Assembly: GCA_013400975.1 (NCBI GenBank)
Contig: WBMZ01010863.1
Span: 144,828-208,827, forward strand
Source: Atrichornis clamosus
Taxonomy: Eukaryota; Chordata; Aves; Passeriformes; Menuridae
Direction: 5' to 3'
Length of the DNA: 64,000 nucleotides
Part shown: piece by piece, positions 39,501 to 49,600 of the stretch
How the letters are laid out: each line of letters starts with the position of its first letter
Numbering within the stretch: position 1 is the first letter of the stretch
The notes under the pieces: model-generated
What the model was told of the DNA's origin: nothing
The model's database searches: none
What the model saw: the letters and a program-made list of their open reading frames with translations, nothing else
Made by a program: the position numbers and the translations under genes

Positions 39501-40394
39501 ACATGCAGTAGTATTAATACTGTTGGCTTCTCAATTGCTGAAATAAAATGGTTTCAAACATCAGTTTGTCTTACAATTATAAACTAATCAGGTTCAAAAT
39601 CTGTAGTGGATATTACTGGCCCAATTTGTTAAACAAGATCTGTTCAGTGGTTGCTCAGAAAAGAAAAAAACGTTGTAATGGTGCATTGGCAGAGCTAGTA
39701 GAAAGTCAATAAACAGTTGTTGTTTATTGCTTTGTTGAAACTGAGTCAGTAGCTATCAGAACGTTTTTCAGTGCATCAGTCACTGTGTTGCTAAAATGCC
39801 ATTTATTTTGACTTTGGTACAGGGAGAATGGTGATTCTGAGTTGAACTCTTAGTGCTCTGGATCTGACAGAGTGCACATATTGATGAAAAGTGACAATCG
39901 TGTCTTTCCAGGAGCCTTCTGCTCCAGACCCCATGTGATTCTGGAGCTCCTTCAACATGTGAGACTTAGTAAAATGATTATTTTCTTCAGCTCAGGCAGA
40001 GCGAAGGTGAAGTTCAGCCATGGTCCTTGGCAGTGGGTAGGGGAATTTGAAGAACCTTTCTTCCAGGATAGACTGCTGTTCTGACTAAATAAATCTGGCC
40101 TAGAAGCAGGTTCTTCTCCTGTTGAGACAGATGGGGGAAAGGGACCTAAAAAGATCAGGGTTCTTCACAGCCTGCACCAAATCAGGATCAGGCTGCGTGA
40201 AAACCAGATCAGCTCTGTTGACTTTTTGTGTGGCAGATCAGTTTCTAACTTGGGTTTGCAACAACAATTCTACAACTTCATTAGGCAAATGTAGAGCTCC
40301 TTAGCCTTACCTCTGAAGTTCTCTATGATATTTCCTTGTAATTCTGCTGCAATTTAAGATAATAGTTTCTTACTCTGATGATTAGAAACATGAA
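33571..40394. other. Non-coding stretch with regulatory-looking patch
   Basis: This segment contains the longest open frame in the window (34790-35455, 221 codons), which has no recognisable domain, no support as an exon and mixed composition. A GC-box patch at 36.1-36.5 kb is listed separately. An A11 run lies at 37535-37545. No repeat family recognised. Confidence 0.5.
36120..36300. promoter_or_regulatory. GC box within an enhancer-like patch
   Basis: GGGGCGGGGG (36247-36256), an Sp1/KLF-type GC box, lies in one of the few CpG clusters in the upstream intron. It is flanked by homeodomain-like GCTAATTAGTCA and ATTAGTCACATAATG. The mix suggests an intronic enhancer or minor promoter, but no TATA or initiator supports a start site. 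Confidence 0.3.
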
Positions 40395-40490
40395 ACAAAA
40401 ACTACTCCTTTTTTCTCTCTGGCAGCCTTTTCTGTGTCTGAAGACAGCTATTATATCCCTCCTTTATTCTCTGAGCAACCCCATTCTTCC
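40395..40490 (-). mobile_element. Possible L3/CR1-type LINE relic, antisense
   Basis: On the - strand the stretch GGAGGGATATAATAGCTGTC, TTCAGAC and GGCTGCCAGAGG resembles the L3/CR1 3' region (a GGGATATAATAGCTGTCTTCAAG... GGGCTGCCAC pattern). It is preceded by GGGGTTGCTCAGAG. The copy would be very old. Confidence 0.45.
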
Positions 40491-43400
40491 AGTGTTCTGT
40501 GGTTTTGTAGCTTCTAGCTTTTATCCATAGGACTGATAGGGGATTACATCTTCCTTGAAATAATGGGCTCCAAAACTCCTTAAGCTGAAGCCTGAGGAAG
40601 AAAGTATGAGAGAGTCTTTTATGAGGCTTGCAGGTTCCTGCTATACATCGCCCTGTGATGCTTTCCTTTTTCTTGCCAAACATGCCATTACTGACCATTG
40701 TTCATCTATGTGGTGGGTTTGGACTGATCCCCTGTAAATCTGATCCTTTGGAACCTCTCCTTTATGCTCTTTCTTACATCGACTATGCACACCTTGGTTC
40801 CCAGTGGTTTTGTTCCTGGTGGGTTTTTTAGGCACTTTATGTTCATAGATATTTTATGTTTATGTTGTAGTGTTATGTAGAGGCTGCAGAGGTCTGCTGT
40901 CTAAACCACTGTGAGGTTTTACATACCTTTTACATACCCACCTGTGCTCATCAGAGACCCCTCCTCAGAAGCTTTCTGCCTGCAGCCAGATTTCTCAGAG
41001 ATACCTGGTGTGGTACAGCTGGAGGCAGAGGGCATCTGCCAGCAGCATAGGATTTTCTGTTCCCAGAGCAGAGAGACTGAGGGTATAAATATTTATTAGC
41101 AGCACAGTATTCCAGCCCAAGAGCTTGAATGACAACATGGGAATCATAGAAGCTTCTCAGTGACCCAAATATACCCCCTGTATTCAGGGTACGTGTGGTT
41201 TCTCACTTGTTTTTCTGCTCACTAAGTCAGTTCCTCATGCATAGAACATCTACCCATTTTTCCAAACTCAATGTTTGATGTAGAAAAGAAACAAAACACT
41301 TGAAGTTGTCCTTTTCTATTAGCATTTGCATACAGCATGCAGTCCACATGGGCAGCTCCAGAAAGAAGATGTCTGGTGAGCTGCAGGTGCTCACTGTGGG
41401 CTGTCACACACATGTTGGTACTAAGACTTCAAGCATCTTTTAAGTAGGACAGAAGACAGCAAGCATAGCACTGGTGGGTACTGGAGACAGAAAAGGTAAC
41501 TGAATAATATTCCTGATCTGTTGGCTCATACTGGTGCAACTGATGATGGTCAGACCAAAGCCTCTGAACTATGGAGAGAAGTGATGGATCAAGCCATGTA
41601 TATTGGATTTTTCCTGCAGTTTAGAAGGGTAGAAAGTCAAGGCAATCACGCCCCTCTGCCTTTACCCGAAAAAAGCAACAAAGCTGCTTTGGTGATTCTA
41701 GAATTTCCCAGAGACAGCAAAGAAGAGAACATTTTTATAAGAGTGGTAAATATGACTGATTCTAGGATGGGAAGGATGGGCAGACTCCTCAAGTTTCAGA
41801 TGTGTTTTTGAGGTGCAGCTGAAGACTACAGATATTGTGGGTGCCCATTTCCTTCCATACGCACTGGGATCCCAGAGGACTTGCAGAGTGCAGAGCTGGG
41901 CCTTGTTAAGCTTGCAAGATGTCAGAAGTGTTGACTGTGAAGGAAGGCAAAGAAAGCCTCATTTCGCAAGGTGCTACAAGGGTGTGTTTGTACCAAGTGC
42001 CCAGCTCCATCATGGTGTAACTGCACACTTTGCTGGCTCTTTGGGGCTATTTCCCCCCCATACTCAGTGTGGGTTACTGGGAAGAGATAGGTAATAACAG
42101 TCTACTGAGCTGGTGCTTTCTTATTAGGTACTGCAAAATGGAAAGTGATTTAAAAGAGAAAAAAACAAAAAGCCTGCTGAGCATGCCATCTTCCCTAAAC
42201 CCCAGATTTCAGTTTAAAATATTTCCACCTTCTCTCTGTGCTCCTGCATACCGACGATTCACAGCACTCCTGCTCCACAAAGGTTCACTGGAACTAATTT
42301 CTGGTGTTCAGAAATGGCACATGGTACACACACTGTAGGACATGGCTGCTCCTAGCAGGAGGGCAGTTTTCAAGGTCCTTTGTGTCGAGCCTATAGAAAC
42401 AAACAATCTAGTAGAAAACTCCCCACCGTTCTAATGCTGTGGTTGTGCATGCCCAATTAAGGAGTGAGCATGTGGGGAGAAAACTTTGATTAAACTCTGG
42501 CCCCAGCCAAATATTCATGCAGTGCCCGGATTGAACATATTTTTTCCTTAGGAATGAAGACATATGGAGCCTCAGTAACAAAAAAAAATCCGTTAAATGT
42601 GTTAAATACCTATAGTCATCTAAGAGCCCCTGCAGCCACTCCTCAGCACTTGCCTCTTGATTGGGAGTGTTGTGTTGTCCCCAGCGAGCATAAAGAAATC
42701 ACATCATCTGGCCTGGGACCAGTCACGCCATGTAGCTGAGATTTTGATGTCGGGGGCAGAGCTGAGTGTATTGGTCTAGGGAGGCTTGTGAAAAAGAAAA
42801 AAATTGCCAAGTGAATTCCAATAGCAAAAGCCTGCCTTGAGTCTCAGTGTGCTCTTAGGCATTCACAAGCAAAAGGCTAATCAGTCAAGTAAACGTTTCT
42901 CTGGGCAGTTGAGCTGTGGAGAGAGAACTCATCCATTCAGTATGCACAGAAGCAGAGCGTGTTCATGCAGAGACAGCTCCAGCCGAGCTGGCGTGGGAAT
43001 GCCGCTGTTTTCACAGTGGGCATTGTTACTATGGAGTGCTGTGAGCTGCTGCAGAACATCTACGAAGTGATGGATGGGAAATATGACAGCGCCTTGCCAC
43101 TCCTCAGCTAGGGATAGATACCCACTGGCACTGGGGATGCTGTCCCTGTCCCTCACAAATCCATTTTACTCTCTGGAGGGAGCGGGCCCAGTCTGTGCAC
43201 ACAGTAGTGGTTACCCAGACTGATGGTGCTTTGGACCCCTCTGTGCAAGTCATGGATCTCTTGTGCAGATGTATCATGTGCTGCTGGGGCTGAAAAGTGT
43301 CGTGCCAGACCTTGGGGAAGAATTCCTACCCTTGTCTCCGCTACTATGTCCTGCATCTTTCCCACCTCCAGTGTCAGCAGTTCCGCCAGTGTCAGCAGCT

Positions 43401-44100
43401 CCACCAGCTGCCAGGCATCCTCTCTAGACAGTGGTGAGAGGGAAATGCATCTCCAAGGACAGATTTGTCTCCTTTTAAGATGAGTGTCTGGGACAGAATG
43501 GAAATAATCTCTCTTTGAAAATCATCCTAGTTTTCTCTGGAGGTCGAAGATGCCTTTTCTGTTTGTTTGGTCTAGAGCCCATTTTTGAGATTTCTCCAGC
43601 TGAGTCTGCTGGTCCAGGCTAAGAGTGCAAAACTTCAAAGGCAACTCAGAACATTTCTCCCCACTCTCTCGATGCAAATTGATGTCTAATGTCACAGTCA
43701 GGTTACCTACAAAGGAAAAGTTAATGTCAGCACATCAGCTTGCCACAAAAAGTAAGGATGATTTTGATTTAGAGTTTAAGCATAATTTTAACCATGTGAA
43801 CCTGGATTAGTCTGGTCAGACCCTTTCTCTGCCCTGTGGGCTTCTGGCTATGAGCTCAACCTACTCTCTGCTGGACTGCACCAGCACAGGAGACAGTATG
43901 TGGCCATCAGACTGTCCTATTCCAGAATATGTCTACTGCCATGCCTTCCTGCAGCCAGCAGATTGGGTCTCCAAGGACTTGTTTATTGTGTTCAATAGGA
44001 ACTAGGAAGCAAATAGTAGCACCTTATACATTCCTCTTGGAGAGGTTCTAACTGGTCTGACAAACAGACATGCCCTTTGTATTATCTGGCCATTCCCATG
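40491..44100. other. Non-coding stretch with one short tandem repeat
   Basis: No exon or TE recognised. It contains the 2 x 18-bp tandem repeat at 43369-43404, listed separately. Open frames at 41521-41811 and 41813-42094 on the + strand have no recognisable domain. Confidence 0.5.
43369..43404. repeat. Tandem 18-bp repeat, two copies
   Basis: CAGTGTCAGCAGTTCCGC is followed by CAGTGTCAGCAGCTCCAC, then a partial CAGCTGCC. The 18-base unit keeps one frame open (Ser/Val rich), but this is a property of the repeat and not evidence for a gene. Confidence 0.9.
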
Positions 44101-44171
44101 TGTAGAAGCCCAGAAGATAGGGGAGTTAATGTATGTCTCAAACACTGATAGCTGGATAGCTGTGGAGCCAA

Positions 44172-44217
44172 CCAGGGATTGTTGGTGATAACAGCCAAGG
44201 ATTGTTGCTAATAACAC
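44172..44217. repeat. Tandem 23-bp repeat, two copies
   Basis: Two adjacent 23-base units, each beginning CCA and sharing GGATTGTTG and ATAACA. They lie at the 5' side of the LTR-like region and may be part of its U3-like sequence. Confidence 0.85.
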
Positions 44218-44315
44218 ATTGGGAGAACGAACAGGATATGGCTGGAGTAGGGGCCGTGCAGAGGTAGAGCAGCACTTTTCTGGGACAAACATGCTTGTTC
44301 TGGCTCCTGGAGACA

Positions 44316-44335
44316 AGCACAGCACAGCACAGCAC
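44316..44335. repeat. (AGCAC)4 microsatellite
   Basis: Four exact AGCAC units followed by AAGCA, within the LTR-like region. Confidence 0.95.
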
Positions 44336-44583
44336 AAGCATAGGAATGAGGTCAAGAAGCAGGCATGGGCTGTAGGGGGATATGGTGACCACCAAAGACC
44401 CTGAAGCCTCCAACCCATTTCCAGAAAGATCTGGAAAAACGGACTGCACAAAATAACTAAATTACATGGAAAGTGAGAAACCTCCAGTGCAGGGAAACTT
44501 GTTTGTAAAAAGCCCAAGTGCCTATGCACCCCAGGACCCTGAACACCTCATCAGCTGCATCAGCGATGGAGCCAGGACTGGTG

Positions 44584-44669
44584 ATCTCTCTCTCTTTCTT
44601 CCTTTCTTTCTTTCTGCCCCTCTTTAATTCATCTCTCTCTCTTTTTTTCTTCCCTTTTCACCTCACCCC
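44584..44669. repeat. Polypyrimidine CT/CTTT-rich tract
   Basis: CT dinucleotide runs alternate with three CTTT-type units and a T7 run, interrupted by GCCCC and AATTCA. Such mirror-like pyrimidine tracts are common in avian LTRs and can form triplex DNA. Confidence 0.9.
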
Positions 44670-44790
44670 TTCATCCTGCCCCACTGCTGCATGCTTAATA
44701 GGAGGCCCAGGACTAATGTACCAATTTCCATGCCAAGTGTTTAATTTATTAATAGAACTCCAATAGATTTTGTTGAATTTTGTCTTTCCT

Positions 44791-44838
44791 TTTGATCACA
44801 AGCATATAAAAATCTTNTTTGATCACAATAAAAATCTT
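44791..44838. repeat. Imperfect tandem duplication flanking an ambiguous base
   Basis: TTTGATCACA, AGCAT, ATAAAAATCTT is followed by a single N (44817) and then TTTGATCACA, ATAAAAATCTT. The second unit lacks only the five bases AGCAT. The N is the only ambiguous base in the window and sits exactly at the junction, so an assembly or consensus error is possible. Confidence 0.92.
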
Positions 44839-44870
44839 GGGTGCTCCCCTTCCCTGAAAGGTGGGACACC

Positions 44871-46461
44871 ACACTGTGATTATCCTTTCCTGTAGCTTGG
44901 ATTCTCATATTCCCTTCATCTGGGCATGTCTGAGACCAGACTCATATTCAAGGATACCACATGAACTGATCTATGATTTATGTCTAACAGTTCTCCTGGA
45001 GACTGGTTTTTTGGTTTGCAGCTGCTCTTACCTTTTTAACTAGTCATTAAACTGCTACATAAGAGGAAAAGTACAGCAGTGACTACATTAGAGGAAAGCT
45101 GAAGAAATTGCATATGGTTCAGCATTGCCCTTGAATGTGAGGTCTTAGAAGCAGCATCAATTTTAAGTATTGTCAAAGTCTACTGGGCAGTGCAAATGAG
45201 CAGAACTTTGATAAAACATTATAATCCTACATAGGCTATTTAACCAGTTTCCACCAAAATAGAGCCTAATTCAAAAATCACATTTTCTCTCGTAAGCAGA
45301 GTGTATTGAAAAGAGCTAGTGTGCATTGCAGGGAGAAGGCAGGCAGAAGAGTGGCTCAACAAGTTATTATTTTTTTACTGAGAGTGAAGAGTGATGTTAT
45401 CTTGCTTTGAAACTCCGTGACTCTGCTTTGCATGCAGGTGTCAGTGCCAATGATGAGTTGTATTTTACAAGAAACAAAATAAAAACAAAACCTCCAGAAA
45501 CTGAGAGACAGACAATATCAGTTCACCAGTTTGGAATAGTATTTTCTAGTCTATAATTTATGATGCCTTGGTGGTTTATTCGTATATTGGACCTAATGTT
45601 GAATGTTTGAATTCCCGTGCAGATCTATCTGTTACATACCCAAATACACATATATGTGTATGCATGCTCAGTTTTATTTCTAGCTTCTAGGTGGGAATAA
45701 GTGAACATGTTTGAAAACCAATTTCAATTTTCACTATGGGGCTAAGTGGAGAGAGTTCCAGCAGATTTCAGTTTGCTGTGAAAGAACTTCAGATATTTTT
45801 AAGAGTGGTAGAACTACTGCCTGAATTGGTAGTTTCTCTCTCTCTTAAGTTCTTTGATGTACTGTACACAGAGTTCAGCACATGTTGTCTGCCAGGAGGC
45901 ATGATGGAGGAGATTGTGTTTGGGGAGATTCGTTTTTTGGGAGGGAAATTTCAGTGACAGTGAAAGGTGCTGTGCTGACAGATCTTTCCAGTCAGCTGTG
46001 AAATAGGTCTCATGAGGGACAGGAAATTTAATCCTCCTACCCATGTAGTCCTCCTTCCTTACAAACTGGACTTTGACACAGACCTGATCTCAAACTTTTT
46101 AGTTTTAAGTTTGAGGTTGACTGGTCCACTTGGAATTCATCTGAAACTGTAAATGTGTTTCATACCACACCCCAAGGAGTCATCACATAAAAATTATTTG
46201 GGACTACTGCCAGCTCAGGCTGACTTTGAACTGGTGACCCACTATCCACGTTATATTCCCAGTATCATCCATCATCTAAGTCTGATGTTGAAATTTGGCA
46301 TTTCCAGAGGTACTTTTAGCATACTAAATGTGCTTTCAGCGTTCTGTGTTTTGTTCCTGGGTTTCAGCCGTGCAAAACACCAGTAGGTTCTCTGCTCCCT
46401 CTGAATGTGAATGGGGGTGGAGTGGCCTAAACAGCCAGTTGGAGAAGAGGCTGCAGAACTT
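44871..46461. other. FAM219A: Non-coding stretch before the FAM219A exon
   Basis: Intronic sequence with no repeat family recognised. It holds an alternating purine-pyrimidine palindrome at 45644-45667, listed separately. A short frame at 45901 begins MMEEI, like the start of FAM219A, but diverges at once. Confidence 0.55.
45644..45667. repeat. Alternating purine-pyrimidine palindrome
   Basis: ATACACATATATGTGTAT is an exact 18-base palindrome (45644-45661). It is followed by GCATGC, giving 24 consecutive bases that strictly alternate purine and pyrimidine. Such tracts can adopt cruciform or Z-like structure. Confidence 0.95.
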
Positions 46462-46503
46462 TTAACTAAACCATTCTGTTTTGTTTCTTTTCTTTCTTAA
46501 CAG
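46462..46503 (+). promoter_or_regulatory. FAM219A: Splice acceptor with branch-point candidate and pyrimidine tract
   Basis: A TTTAACTAAAC stretch near 46460-46470 is a plausible branch point. It is followed by an almost pure pyrimidine run (CCATTCTGTTTTG, then TTTCTTTTCTTTC) and the terminal AACAG. This is one of the strongest acceptor signals in the window, and it abuts the only frame with recognisable homology. Confidence 0.85.
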
Positions 46504-46603
46504 GATCCAACAGCTGCAGCTATTTCGGACAGAGATTGTGATACGAGGGAGGGAGAGACTGTAGCCATGAACTATAAGCCATCCCCACTTCAAGTGAAAT
46601 TAG
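46504..46603 (+). CDS. FAM219A: FAM219A internal coding exon (exon 2)
   Basis: This 100-base exon holds 33 complete codons plus one base, so it starts in phase 0 and hands a split codon to the next exon. In that frame it reads DPTAAAISDRDCD, then TREGETVA, then MNYKPSPLQVKL, followed by a lone G. That G would begin the Glu expected next in the family. The human FAM219A protein as I remember it has the same length here with about five substitutions and no gaps. The paralogue FAM219B differs clearly in this region. The acceptor is a long pyrimidine tract ending in TTAACAG and the donor is GTGAGT. FAM219A is a small, conserved vertebrate protein of unknown biochemical function. This part is its poorly structured N-terminal region, before the Ser/Asp-rich conserved core. 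An in-frame ATG at 46566 lies in a reasonable context (G at -3) and could start a shorter isoform. Confidence 0.93.
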
Positions 46604-46609
46604 GTGAGT
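46604..46609 (+). promoter_or_regulatory. FAM219A: Splice donor GTGAGT
   Basis: A consensus GTGAGT follows TTAG at the end of the FAM219A exon. Its position leaves the reading frame in phase 1, as the family alignment needs. Confidence 0.88.
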
Positions 46610-49600
46610 CTTTGCTGATGGAGAGTGAAAAGACTGTATCCAAGGTCTGAAATACAGTGAGATGCCTGCAGGATCATATGCAGATCTCCATGCATGTGGC
46701 TGAGCATGCCAGCTCGGCTCTAGCAGCTCACAGAGCAGTTTTATCCTTGTCATTCTGCTGCTGTGATTTGGGGAACTGACCTACAAACATGTAAAGGCTC
46801 TGTATCCAGGAATGTGGAAGAGAAAGGAAGCTATGCCTTAAAAGCAAGGCACTGCTCTTTTAAACATACAGGTTTTTTATTAAACTAAGATCAAGGCTTG
46901 GCCAGATAAAGAATGAAGGTAATATGGAGGGACTGTATAAAGAAGACAAGACAGAATAGTTGCAAACAAAAGGGAAAGGATCAGACAGTCGAGACACCAC
47001 CAGGAAAAGACAGAGCTGTGTTACTGTGAGTTGAAGGACTTTTGGGTCTGCAAAGGTTCTCATACAAATACTCATGCTATTTCTGAGCAATATTTTTCAA
47101 TATTGAAGCAGACTCATCCAGTTAGCACAATACACTGCTTCCTCACAAAGCTAATGCTTACAGGAGGACAGCAATCCACACTTCTGTCCTACCTCCAAAA
47201 CCTGAGCAACTCTTTTGCCACACAGCTTCAAAAACATCTTCTGATGACAGACAAGTCAAAGAAATAGTGTACTTTTTGCTAAGAAATGGGAATCTAAGTC
47301 TGGAAAGTTTCCCAGTAGGAGCAGGAAGCAGTGCCCTGGCTGTACTTCACATCTGTACAAGTGATGTTGAGAGGATGCTGCTGAAGCTGATAGAGGATGA
47401 CTATGCAAGGTCTCAGTCATTAAGACTGTAAAACCAGTGGCTGCTTTTCAGGAAAAGGCAGGGAGCAGCAGTGTGTGTTAATGACAGCACAATTCATAGT
47501 TTGGTAAAAGATTACCACTGCCAGCATGCCATATGCCACCAGGATCCTCTTTCACTGCCAAGAGAGTTCTTTAATGGTACTAGACAGATAATTACTACTG
47601 CAGTAGTTGTTTTGGATAATTTAACACCAGGAAACAAGTTAGAGAGCAATTGATGCTGTTATTGGTAAGTCCGAGATATCCTTGCCTTTCTAGGCAATAA
47701 AAACTCAGTGCTGATCACAGTTATGCTTGTGAAAATAATGGTGGGTGAAACCACCTACTTAAAAGGAATTGTCCTGCAAGGCTGACAAGCATTTCCTGCC
47801 ATGTCTCCAGAGAGAAGTCTGCTCCAACACGTGAGTGGAAACAGTGTGCCTGTTTAGTGAGGTGAATGCATACCTAGTGGCATTTGAATTGACTCTGCTG
47901 GTAGCCTTACCCGTTATGCCTGAAAACAAGGAAAAAAAAACTTCCCAAACAAGATTAGGAAGGTAATACAAAGGCAGGTATTTACTGAAGGCCTTCAGGC
48001 GCACATATTGGTGACAAAGCGCACACACGTCATGGATTCTTACAGTTTTTAAAAGTTCAACTATTCAGCATATTTTGATAACCCTGTCTAATTAGAAAGC
48101 CCAGCTACTTCGGCAGGCCACCGACTTTGCCAGGCCCTCTTTTTGAGTTTTTCCATGGGTTTCTGCCCTAGATCTTGTTATGTCTACAAAGTCTGGTGGA
48201 AAGCAGCAAATCCTTGCTAAAAAATTCCTTTGCTAAGAGAAAGTTAAAACATATAGCAAACATTACCTATTGTTCTAAAATATGAGAGAAGTAAAAAACA
48301 AGTGAGAAAATATTAGATACTATATAGCTACATATTAAAAATCTGTAGACCTACATATACATAAAAAACTAAAAAATCTCTAGGCATCACCCAGATCAGC
48401 TCTAGGTTATCTGAGGCAAAATGAGACTACCAGTATTGTATGTAGCCAGTGTAACATGCCTTTAATCCACACCAGCTCCTCCTACTCTTATTCTTAAAAT
48501 CTGCCCAGCCTTTACAATTTTCTAGCAGCTTAATCACTGCATCTCCCAGCTCTGGCCCTCATTCCTCTGACTAGATTTTTTTTGTCCCTTCTGCATTAAA
48601 CTTGTCAGGGTTGTTTTTAATCTCTTCAAGGCTAGAAAAAGTCAAGGTAGTACATAAATGTTTAATACCTTAACTGGCAGAGCCATTGTTGGGGATGGTA
48701 GCAACTAGGGTTTTAATCCTATTGCAGGTTTTCCATATGGATGGTGGCATTTTTCACTGTTAAATCAGAATCAATTGTTCAAATGTCAAATGTTCCGATG
48801 GAAGGTTGATAAATGTCATTTTTCAGTTTGTGAAGATTCATGTATAAATCTGTCGTATGTGCTTGCTGGAAGCTTGGTTCAAGTGAGCTCAATTAAATAC
48901 CAACCCAGCATGAATACAACTTTTGCTTCCAGACGCTGCAGTGATTGAAGTGTGACAGAAAACTGCACTCACTGAACACAAATTTATTCTGCTGCTTGAG
49001 TGCTCTTTTCCTTGGTTGTTTCTTCCCCTCTAAATAAATACATTTAGCCACATGCTTGCTTGGGGCGGGGTCAGTTAGATAGAGGAAAAGCTTCACAGGT
49101 GTCTTGTATTTCTAGTGTCTTCCTAAAGGTTATGCCTGGTTTGTAAGTGGAACAGTGAACGATAGCTTGCTGCCAGGGCCACATCAAAAAACAACCTCAC
49201 ACCAAGGGGAAATAAGATCTCCCAGTTCATGTAGTTCATAATTTTAAACCCTTATTAATACTGCATCGATATTAATTGTGTATTTCTTACTTTTCTAACA
49301 TTCCCACTTTGTCTTTCTGTCAGGAGCTGCAAGGTTCAGCCATGCTTCTTCCTTTCTTTCAGATCATTGATAAGGAGATTCCTGACAGCACGGGTTGGGG
49401 GCTGGGTGTACATTAGTGCTTAGGAGATGTCTCCAGCACATCCTTATTAGGAGTCATATCCAGATGGAGCACATACCACAAGCCTTTTGAAAACAGAAAA
49501 GAGTTATGATAAGGAGAGAGGGAGGAACAGAATAATCCCCAAGTGTAAATCTCAGGGCACCACATGCACTGAAAGGCAACAGATCCTCCTGGGATTCCCA

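Larger units (their letters stand above)
44101..44870 (+). mobile_element. Probable endogenous-retrovirus LTR-like element
   Basis: The order of parts resembles avian ERV LTRs. GGAAACTTGTTTGTAAAAAG is followed by CACCCCAGGACCCTGAACAC, then GGACTGGTGATCTCTCTCTC and a long pyrimidine tract. An AATAAA signal lies at 44827-44832, just before ATCTTGGGTGCTCC. No gag, pol or env frame is present, so it would be a solo LTR or fragment. The 5' and 3' limits and target duplication could not be fixed; the most LTR-like part is about 44380-44870. The reverse-strand open frame at 44002-44529 is not a gene. Confidence 0.45.
1..46503 (+). other. FAM219A: Probable FAM219A intron 1 (possibly with upstream flank)
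   Basis: All sequence 5' of the FAM219A exon lacks recognisable coding exons on either strand. Exon 1 was not found, nor the CpG-rich promoter expected with it. In mammals FAM219A has a very long first intron, and DNAI1 lies divergently beyond its promoter; this is remembered, not checked. The simplest reading is that this stretch is mostly or wholly intron 1. Some could be intergenic if exon 1 lies inside the window and was missed. Confidence 0.6.

Noticed and set aside
44002..44529. Open frame of 175 codons, - strand
   Set aside because: Lies antisense across the LTR-like region and its tandem repeats; not a recognisable retroviral or host protein.
45901..45957. Frame starting MMEEI, like the remembered FAM219A N terminus, about 0.6 kb upstream of the exon
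   Set aside because: Only five residues agree; it then reads VFGEIRF instead of the family sequence. There is no donor at the expected place and no CpG-rich first-exon context.
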